From NCBI RefSeq assembly GCF_021916785.1, contig NZ_JAKCFC010000002.1, positions 682,001 to 746,000 on the forward strand: a stretch of 64,000 bases of DNA. The letters run 5' to 3'. This DNA is from Mycolicibacterium lacusdiani. GTDB taxonomy: Bacteria; Actinomycetota; Actinomycetes; Mycobacteriales; Mycobacteriaceae. Below are positions 58,557 to 64,000 of this stretch, piece by piece. The translations under genes and the position numbers were made by a program. The notes beneath the pieces were generated by a model. The model ran no database searches. It was given only the letters and a program-made list of their open reading frames with translations, and was not told the origin of the DNA. How positions within the stretch are numbered: the first letter of the stretch is position 1; each line of letters starts with the position of its first letter.

Positions 58557-59807
58557 TTGCGTTCGGTGGAGGAGCAGCAGGCTCGGGTGGCGGCCGCTGC
58601 GGTGGCACCCCGACCCGTTCGAGTGGCGATCGCCGAGGCGCAGGGCCTGATGTGCGCAGAGGAGGTCGTCACCGAGCGACCACTGCCCGGCTTCGACCAG
58701 GCGGCCATCGACGGGTACGCCGTTCGCAGCGTCGACGTCCTGGGAGCCGGGGCGGACGACGACCAGAACCGCGGCGACCTGAGCCTGCCCGTCATGGGCG
58801 TGATCGAGGCCGGTGCCCGCACCCCCAGCCGCCTACAGCCACGTCAGGCCGCCCGCGTCCAGACCGGCGCGCCGATGCCGACCCTGGCCGACGCGGTACT
58901 GCCGCTGCGCTGGACCGATGGCGGCGACTCGCGGGTGCGCGTCCTGCGCGGCGTGCGGTCCGGCGCCTACGTGCGCCGCACCGGGGACGACGTCCAGCCC
59001 GGTGACGTCGCGGTCCGCGCGGGCACGATCATCGGCGCGGCACAGGTCGGTCTGCTCGCGGCCGTGGGTCGCGAGCGGGTGCTGGTGCATCCCCGGCCGC
59101 GACTGTCGGTGATGTCGGTGGGTGGGGAACTCGTCGATACCTCCCGCACGCCCGGCAACGGGCAGGTCTACGACGTCAACTCCTACGCGCTGGCCGCGGC
59201 CGGTCGCGACGCCGGCGCCGAGGTCAACCGCGTCGGGATCGTCGACACCGAGGCCAAGACCCTTCGCGACGTCGTCGAGGGTCAGATCAATCGCGCCGAG
59301 GTCGTGGTGATCGCCGGTGCGGTCGGCGGGGTGGCCGCCGAGAGCGTCCGCACCGTGCTGGCCGACATGGGCGAGGTCGAAGTCGCCCGCATCGCGATGC
59401 ATCCCGGGTCGGTGCAGGGTTTCGGCCAACTGGGGCGCGACGGCGTCCCGGTCTTCCTGCTGCCTGCCAATCCGGTGAGCGCGCTGGTCGTGTTCGAGGT
59501 CATGGTGCGGCCGCTGATCAGGATGTCGCTGGGCAAGCGGCAACCGCTTCGGCGTGTCGTGCAGGCCCGTGCGCTGTCGCCGATCAGCTCGGTCGCCGGG
59601 CGCAAGGGCTTCCTGCGTGGGCAGCTCATGCGCGACCAGGACACCGGCGAGTACCTGGTGCAGGCGCTCGGTGGTGCGCCCGGCGCGTCGTCACACCTGC
59701 TGGCGACGCTGGCCGAGGCGAACTGTCTGGTGATGGTGCCGAGCGAGACCGAGGAGGTCCGCACCGGTGAGGTCGTCGACGTGGCCTTCCTGGCCCAGCG
59801 CGGCTGA
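58557..59807 (+). CDS. moeA1: MoeA/gephyrin-like protein (MoeA1, Glp family)
   Basis: A 416-residue protein with the MoeA domain plan. PLPGFDQAAIDGYAVRS, RVQTGAPMPTLADAVLPL, the MogA-like VMSVGGELVDTSRTPGNGQVYDVNSYALAAA and the FLLPANPVSALVVFEVMVRPLI segment are conserved. It may insert molybdenum, but in Corynebacterium a gephyrin-like Glp binds FtsZ and the membrane receptor GlpR, and the SepX/GlpR gene is two genes downstream here. TTG 58557 is chosen because AAAGG lies six bases upstream and it matches the M. tuberculosis start; GTG 58518 is also in frame. Confidence 0.88.
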   Translation: MRSVEEQQARVAAAAVAPRPVRVAIAEAQGLMCAEEVVTERPLPGFDQAAIDGYAVRSVDVLGAGADDDQNRGDLSLPVMGVIEAGARTPSRLQPRQAARVQTGAPMPTLADAVLPLRWTDGGDSRVRVLRGVRSGAYVRRTGDDVQPGDVAVRAGTIIGAAQVGLLAAVGRERVLVHPRPRLSVMSVGGELVDTSRTPGNGQVYDVNSYALAAAGRDAGAEVNRVGIVDTEAKTLRDVVEGQINRAEVVVIAGAVGGVAAESVRTVLADMGEVEVARIAMHPGSVQGFGQLGRDGVPVFLLPANPVSALVVFEVMVRPLIRMSLGKRQPLRRVVQARALSPISSVAGRKGFLRGQLMRDQDTGEYLVQALGGAPGASSHLLATLAEANCLVMVPSETEEVRTGEVVDVAFLAQRG

Positions 59808-59825
59808 CCGACCGGTGGCACGTCG

Positions 59826-60479
59826 GTGAACCTGTTTCGCTCCGCCTCGATGCACCCGGGCTGGCCCAAGCCGATCGGTCCGATCCGGGTGCGTGCAGGC
59901 CTGGTGAGGCTGCGGCCGGTGCGGCTGCGCGACGGCGGCGTGTGGAGCCGCATCCGGTTGGCCGACCGCGCCCACCTCGAACCGTGGGAGCCGGTCGCAG
60001 AGGTCAATTGGGAAGTGCGGCATGCTGTTTCGTCCTGGCCGGCGATCTGCTCGGGGTTGCGGGCGGAGGCGCGACGGGGTCGCATGCTGCCGTACGCGAT
60101 CGAATTGGACGGCGAGTTCTGCGGACAGCTGACCATCGGCAACGTCACCCATGGCGCGTTGCGGTCCGCCTGGATCGGCTACTGGGTGGCTCGCCAATTC
60201 AACGGCGGGGGAGTGGCGACCGCGGCGCTCGCGCTGGGCGTCGACCACGGCTTCAGCGGGGTGATGCTGCACCGGATCGAGGCGACGGTGCGGCCGGAGA
60301 ACGCGCCGAGTCGCCGGGTGCTGGCCAAGACGGGGTTCCGGGAAGAGGGTCTGCTGCGACGGTACCTGGAGGTCGACGGCGCGTGGCGCGACCACCTTCT
60401 GGTGGCGCTGACGGTCGAGGAACTGCAGGTGTCCGCGACGGCGGCGCTGGTCCGGTCCGGACGAGCGAACTGGGCGTGA
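59826..60479 (+). CDS. rimJ: GNAT N-acetyltransferase, RimJ-like (Rv0995)
   Basis: A 217-residue acetyltransferase. VRLRPVRLRDGGVWSRIRLADRAHLEPWEP at the N-terminal half, IGYWVARQFNGGGVATAALALGVDHGF (acetyl-CoA pyrophosphate loop Q-x-x-G-x-G/A) and ATVRPENAPSRRVLAKTGFREEGLLRRYLEVDGAWRDHLLVAL are the RimJ/RimL features. It should acetylate the N-terminus of a ribosomal or other protein. GTG start 18 bp after the moeA-like gene, so cotranscribed. Confidence 0.88.
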   Translation: MNLFRSASMHPGWPKPIGPIRVRAGLVRLRPVRLRDGGVWSRIRLADRAHLEPWEPVAEVNWEVRHAVSSWPAICSGLRAEARRGRMLPYAIELDGEFCGQLTIGNVTHGALRSAWIGYWVARQFNGGGVATAALALGVDHGFSGVMLHRIEATVRPENAPSRRVLAKTGFREEGLLRRYLEVDGAWRDHLLVALTVEELQVSATAALVRSGRANWA

Positions 60480-60526
60480 ACGTGTTGCAGATGTGACATG
60501 AGTGGCGAATGTGCTTGTAGAAGGGG

Positions 60527-60544
60527 AATTACAGGTGTGTAATT
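60527..60544. promoter_or_regulatory. AATTACA-N4-TGTAATT palindrome before sepX
   Basis: Perfect seven-base arms around GGTG, in an AT-rich patch of a GC-rich region, 70 bp before the sepX-like start. TAGCCT at 60586-60591 is a possible -10 downstream of it. It looks like a site for an activator or repressor; I cannot name the protein. Confidence 0.65.
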
Positions 60545-60613
60545 GTCCTCGGCGCGTCCCCCCTCGATGCGCTGGTCGTCAGACCTAGCCTGAAGGGGAA
60601 AGGAGCCGGCGCA

Positions 60614-61789
60614 ATGCCAAGCATCCCCCAATCCCTCCTGTGGATCTCCCTCGTCGTGCTCTGGCTGTTCGTCCTCGTCCCGATGCTCATCAGCAAGCGG
60701 GACACCGTGCGCCGGACGAGTGACGTCGCGCTGGCCACCCGGGTGCTCAATACCGGTCGAGGCGCGCGACTGCGCAAGCGCGGCCCTGCCGCCGGACACT
60801 TCAGCGACCCGGACTGGCGCCCCGCCCAGGAAGACCTCGACGAGTACGACGACGGTTACGACGGGGACGACGCTGAGACCGCACCCCGCAAGGCCGTGGT
60901 GCTGGCCGCGAGCGCGGTGGCGAGCGAACCCGACTACCTCGACGTCGACGTCGTCGAGATGGACTCCGGTGCACTGCCGGTGGGAGCGACGGCCCAACCG
61001 CAGGCCGACGAGCCCCAGCTGCCGCTCGACTTCCATGCCGAGCCCGACGAGGACGTCCCCGCCGAACCCGAGTACGTCGCGGCCGGGGCCGGCCCTCCCA
61101 CCGCCGCCATTCGCACTCGCGCCGACGCCGAGTTCTCCGACGACACCGGCGAGTTCGAGGCCGTCGGGCCGGACGTCCGCGAGCCGGCCGCACCCGCCGC
61201 CGTCTCCGAGGTCGACGCCACCTTCGAGACCGACGAGGACACCGACGGCCTCGAGGCGATCGACGACGGCACCGACCACGACTACGAGTACGTCGACGAC
61301 TCGTCGGGCCTGGAAGCCGAGTCCGACGGCGAGCCGAAACTGGCCGACTCCATGTCGCGGGCTCGCACCAACCGGTACGAGACCAAGACCGCCGTGGCGG
61401 TCCGCGAGCGCAAGTTCGCCTTCCGCAAGCGCATGCTGATGGCGATGTCGGTGCTCCTGCTCGCTTCGGCCGTGGCGTCCTACCTGGTGAGTCCGAGCCT
61501 GTGGTGGTTGTGCGGCACCATCGGCGTCGTCACCGTCCTCTACCTTGCCTATCTGCGACGGCAGACCCGGATCGAAGAGCAGTTGCGGCGCCGCAGGGCG
61601 CAGCGCATGGCTCGGTCGAGGTTGGGGGTGGAGAACACCGACGACCAGGAGTTCGATGTCGTCCCTTCACGACTGCGTCGCCCAGGATCGGTGGTCCTGG
61701 AGATCGACGACGAGGACCCGATCTTCGAGCATCTCGAGTACACCCGGCTCGAGCGTGACTACGACCTGCCCCGAGCGGCAGGCCAATAG
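60614..61789 (+). CDS. sepX: SepX/GlpR-like divisome membrane protein (Rv0996)
   Basis: A 391-residue protein. One helix lies at residues 7-26 (SLLWISLVVLWLFVLVPMLI), followed by a basic stretch (SKRDTVRRTSD), a long acidic disordered region (80-260), two close helices (about 277-314) and a basic then acidic C-terminal tail. This is the plan of Streptomyces SepX and Corynebacterium GlpR, conserved actinobacterial division proteins; GlpR is the receptor of the gephyrin-like Glp. The linkage to a MoeA/Glp gene supports the assignment. GGAAAGGAG is a strong ribosome binding site. Confidence 0.87.
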   Translation: MPSIPQSLLWISLVVLWLFVLVPMLISKRDTVRRTSDVALATRVLNTGRGARLRKRGPAAGHFSDPDWRPAQEDLDEYDDGYDGDDAETAPRKAVVLAASAVASEPDYLDVDVVEMDSGALPVGATAQPQADEPQLPLDFHAEPDEDVPAEPEYVAAGAGPPTAAIRTRADAEFSDDTGEFEAVGPDVREPAAPAAVSEVDATFETDEDTDGLEAIDDGTDHDYEYVDDSSGLEAESDGEPKLADSMSRARTNRYETKTAVAVRERKFAFRKRMLMAMSVLLLASAVASYLVSPSLWWLCGTIGVVTVLYLAYLRRQTRIEEQLRRRRAQRMARSRLGVENTDDQEFDVVPSRLRRPGSVVLEIDDEDPIFEHLEYTRLERDYDLPRAAGQ

Positions 61790-61839
61790 CCGGTCGTTTT
61801 CTCGCCGGGCGGGGTGACTGATAACCTGTACCGGCACTA

Positions 61840-61912
61840 GGGGCTATGGCGCAGTTGGTAGCGCGACTCGTTCGCATCGAGTAGGTCGGGAGTTCGATTC
61901 TCCCTAGCTCCA
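61840..61912 (+). tRNA. tRNA-Ala (anticodon CGC)
   Basis: A full cloverleaf folds: acceptor GGGGCTA (61840-61846) with TAGCTCC (61905-61911) including one G-T pair, D arm GCGC...GCGC, anticodon stem ACTCG/CGAGT with loop TTCGCAT (anticodon CGC), T arm GGGAG-TTCGATT-CTCCC. The discriminator is A and CCA is not encoded. Confidence 0.97.
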
Positions 61913-62008
61913 CAGAGTTTGACGCAGGACGCCGTGTCGGCCGCACTCCGCGGTCGCGGCCATCATCGAGTCAGAACCCAGCCCATGGCCAGGTCTACGA
62001 CGACGGTC

Positions 62009-62033
62009 TATTATCTGCGTATGAATGCAGATA
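62009..62033 (+). promoter_or_regulatory. Promoter and operator of the arsR-CDF operon
   Basis: TATTAT (62009-62014) is a -10 hexamer six bases before ATG 62021. TATCTGC (62012-62018) and GCAGATA (62027-62033) are perfect arms of an inverted repeat with an eight-base spacer that contains the start codon. An ArsR/SmtB dimer bound here would cover the -10 and the transcript start, the usual mode of autorepression in this family. Confidence 0.75.
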
Positions 62034-62434
62034 GCGATACCCGCGGCGGTCGGCTTCCCGACGACCAGGTGGGCCTCGTGGTCGAGGTGTTCCGGATGCT
62101 GGCCGACGCCACGCGCGTTCAGGTCCTCTGGGCGCTGGTCGGCCGCGAGATGTCGGTCAACGATCTCGCCACCCACATCGGCAAGCCCGCACCGTCGGTG
62201 TCCCAGCACCTGGCGAAGTTGAGGATGGCCCGACTCGTCCGCACCCGGCGCGAGGGCACCACGATCTACTACAACCTCGACAACGACCACATCGCACAGC
62301 TCGTCACCGACGCGGTCTACAACGCCGAACACGCGGGTCCTGGCGTCCCGGGCCACCACCGCGACACCGCAGGGATCGCCCGGCTACGCGTCGGCGAACC
62401 GGGTGGCAGCACGGGAACGGGGCGACGAGCATGA
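62021..62434 (+). CDS. ArsR/SmtB-family metal-sensing repressor
   Basis: A 137-residue winged-helix repressor. The recognition region is MSVNDLATHIGKPAPSVSQHLAKLRMARLVRTRREGTTIYYNL. The last helix LDNDHIAQLVTDAVYNAEH carries Asp and His residues at places close to the alpha-5 zinc/nickel site of SmtB, CzrA and NmtR, and the tail adds GHH and further His-like ligands. It overlaps the CDF transporter gene by four bases, so it probably represses metal efflux until zinc, nickel or cobalt binds. ATG 62021 lies within its own operator. Confidence 0.9.
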   Translation: MNADSDTRGGRLPDDQVGLVVEVFRMLADATRVQVLWALVGREMSVNDLATHIGKPAPSVSQHLAKLRMARLVRTRREGTTIYYNLDNDHIAQLVTDAVYNAEHAGPGVPGHHRDTAGIARLRVGEPGGSTGTGRRA

Positions 62435-63444
62435 TCGGCCACTCGCACACCGACCACGGACATCACCATCACGATCGTCGCGGCGGGAGGTTCGGCGCAG
62501 CTCTGCGCGAGGTGTTCGCACCGCACAGCCACGACGCCAGCGACAGCATCGACGGGGCGCTGGAGTCGAGCGCAGCGGGGATCCGCGCGGTCAAGATCAG
62601 CCTGCTCGTCCTCGGTGCGACGGCGCTCGTGCAGATCGGCATCGTCGTCGTCTCCGGGTCGGTCGCACTCCTGGCCGACACCATCCACAACGTCTCCGAC
62701 GCCCTCACCGCGATACCGCTGTGGATCGCCTTCGCGCTCGGTACCAAGGCAGCGACGCGGCGGTACACCTACGGGTTCGGACGCGCCGAGGACCTGGCCG
62801 GGCTGTTCGTCGTCGCGATGATCGCCCTGTCGGCCATCGTCGCCGGCGTCGAATCGGTCCGCCGCCTGATCGATCCGGTGCCCATCGAGCACGTCGGCTG
62901 GGTCGCCCTCGCCGGACTCGTCGGGTTCATCGGCAACGAACTGGTCGCCCTCTACCGCATCCGCGTCGGCCGCCGGATCGGCTCGGCCGCCCTCGTCGCG
63001 GACGGATTACACGCTCGCACAGACGGTTTCACCTCGCTCGCGGTCCTGCTCGGTGCTGGTGGCGTCGCGCTCGGCTTCCCGTTGGCCGACCCGATCATCG
63101 GCCTGGTCATCACCGTCGCCATCCTCGCGGTCCTCCGGACTGCCATCCGTGACATCTTCCGCCGCCTCATGGACGCCGTCGATCCCACGTTCGTCGATAC
63201 CGCTGAGACGGCGCTTGCCGCCGAGCCCGGCGTCACCGGCGTTCGCAGCGTGAAGATGCGGTGGATCGGGCATCGGCTACACGCCGATGCCGAACTCGAC
63301 ATCGATCCGGCGGTCAGTCTCGCCGACGCCCATCGGATCGCCCACGATGCCGAGCACACGCTCACCCACGTGGTCCCGAAACTTCACTCGGCGCTCGTGC
63401 ACGCCTACCCGGCCAGTCACGGGTCCGACCGTGAATGGACCTAG
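62431..63444 (+). CDS. CDF-family cation efflux transporter
   Basis: A 337-residue proton-coupled metal exporter. The N-terminus is His-rich (MIGHSHTDHGHHHHDRR). Six helices follow (about 50-270). The two transport-site motifs are HNVSD in TM2 (LLADTIHNVSDAL) and HARTD in TM5 (VADGLHARTDGFTS), both HxxxD, as in zinc transporters. The C-terminal cytoplasmic domain (about 250-330) has the ferredoxin-like fold sequence with HRLHADAELDIDP. It is coupled to the ArsR repressor by ATGA. Zinc, cobalt or nickel are likely substrates. Confidence 0.92.
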   Translation: MIGHSHTDHGHHHHDRRGGRFGAALREVFAPHSHDASDSIDGALESSAAGIRAVKISLLVLGATALVQIGIVVVSGSVALLADTIHNVSDALTAIPLWIAFALGTKAATRRYTYGFGRAEDLAGLFVVAMIALSAIVAGVESVRRLIDPVPIEHVGWVALAGLVGFIGNELVALYRIRVGRRIGSAALVADGLHARTDGFTSLAVLLGAGGVALGFPLADPIIGLVITVAILAVLRTAIRDIFRRLMDAVDPTFVDTAETALAAEPGVTGVRSVKMRWIGHRLHADAELDIDPAVSLADAHRIAHDAEHTLTHVVPKLHSALVHAYPASHGSDREWT

Positions 63445-63845
63445 GGGCGGTCGACGGGTGGGGACGGGAAGCTCAGTGACACTCGCGTGCCGCTCGTATT
63501 GGTGTAGAGGCCGACGTGAGAACTCATGGCACGCATCAGGGCAAGGCCACGGCCGCGCGAGACGTCGGTCTTCGACGTGTCGGTCTTCCACCGGCCGAAG
63601 TCCTCGACGGTGATGCAGATGGACTGCGAATCGACGTCGGCCGACACCCGGATGGCGCCGGCCGCGCCACCTATGTAGGCGTGTTCGATGCTGTTGCTGC
63701 ACGCCTCGTTGACGACGAGGACGATGTCGCCGATCCGCTCGTCCGGCGTCCCGAGCGACGACAACCAGGCCGCCACCTGTTCGCGCACGGCCGACAACGA
63801 CTCAGCGCGCGCCGGAACCACCAGATGTAGCCGCGGCGGTGTCAT
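63441..63845 (-). CDS. RsbW-like anti-sigma factor/ATPase
   Basis: A 134-residue GHKL ATPase of the RsbW/SpoIIAB group. NEACSNSIEHAY (N box, about 47-58), VEDFGRWK (G1, about 79-86) and RGRGLALMRAM (G2, about 95-105) are visible. Such proteins bind a sigma factor of the SigF/SigB class, or phosphorylate an anti-anti-sigma partner; no sigma gene is in the window. Its stop overlaps that of the convergent CDF gene by four bases. Confidence 0.83.
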   Translation of the reverse strand: MTPPRLHLVVPARAESLSAVREQVAAWLSSLGTPDERIGDIVLVVNEACSNSIEHAYIGGAAGAIRVSADVDSQSICITVEDFGRWKTDTSKTDVSRGRGLALMRAMSSHVGLYTNTSGTRVSLSFPSPPVDRP

Positions 63846-64000
63846 CGCCGTACCAGCGGACGCCGCGCGTGAGCTACGTCAGTCGTCATCCAAGCTCCCG
63901 CGATGTGGTCGTCCCCCCTTGGTGTCTACTTTCACGTCGGAGGGACGACTCAAACATCGGATAGAGTCGACCTGGGTTCAGACCGGAGTCCTTCGCCTTC
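63846..64000. other. Upstream gap at the window edge
   Basis: The last 155 bp hold the promoter of the RsbW-like gene and perhaps that of a plus-strand gene beyond the window. TAGAGT at 63962-63967 is a possible plus-strand -10. No start codon with a convincing frame is seen before the window ends. Confidence 0.4.

Noticed and set aside
61840..62434. tRNA gene as an integration site for the ArsR-CDF module
   Set aside because: No integrase and no repeated tRNA 3' end downstream; composition is like the rest of the window.

Overview
The window is a contiguous piece of a high-GC actinobacterial chromosome, almost certainly a fast-growing Mycobacterium (Mycolicibacterium). Protein content and gene order follow, from memory of the annotation, the M. 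tuberculosis block running from about Rv0940c to Rv0996. MspA-type porins, which M. tuberculosis lacks, point to a rapid grower. I saw no insertion sequence, prophage or CRISPR array. The setting is core chromosome with small accessory inserts.

Layout. 1-9 kb: a CxxC protein, an MFS exporter divergent from a ROK regulator, an F420-type oxidoreductase under a KstR-like operator, an AurF/DUF4873 diiron protein, YihY, cobF, a small membrane protein, a full-length Fpg/Nei glycosylase and a secreted chorismate mutase. 9-19 kb: an SDR, an XRE regulator plus membrane protein bracketed by 52-bp repeats, pgi, gabD, an orphan modA, cytoplasmic chorismate mutase with what looks like a Phe/Tyr attenuator, uvrD1 and an M23 peptidase. 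19-33 kb: sucCD, a coupled pair of P-loop ATPases of unknown role, a thiolase-like protein and a second F420-type oxidoreductase (both with KstR-like operators), sfnG, the Rv0954-like membrane protein, perM and purNH. 33-39 kb: a MoxR/VWA pair between two unknown exported repeat proteins. 39-48 kb: a six-gene acyl-CoA/isoprenoid-type catabolic operon (echA7-fadE12-accA2-accD2-fadE13-atuA-like). 48-53 kb: rpmF, mprAB-pepD with two MprA-box-like direct repeats, moaB2, and a 52-aa gene just after a consensus CRP site. 53-64 kb: two virtually identical tandem porin genes, mscL, a SAF protein, ruc with a CIRCE-like operator, 5-FCL, galU, the moeA/Glp-rimJ-SepX/GlpR cluster, tRNA-Ala(CGC), an ArsR-CDF metal module and an RsbW-like ATPase.

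Themes. Envelope maintenance and division (PerM, Rv0954-like, M23 peptidase, MprAB-PepD, MscL, porins, SepX/Glp) are intermixed with lipid and sterol catabolism (three KstR-like sites, acyl-CoA operon). Many genes have a TANNNT -10 hexamer 6-7 nt before the start codon, the geometry of leaderless mRNAs. Several gene-end gaps carry long imperfect dyads. The most interesting regulatory signal is the apparent attenuator before the chorismate mutase. The least explained proteins are the ATPase pair (21.9-24.2 kb) and the FF-G-repeat exported protein (37.5-39.1 kb).
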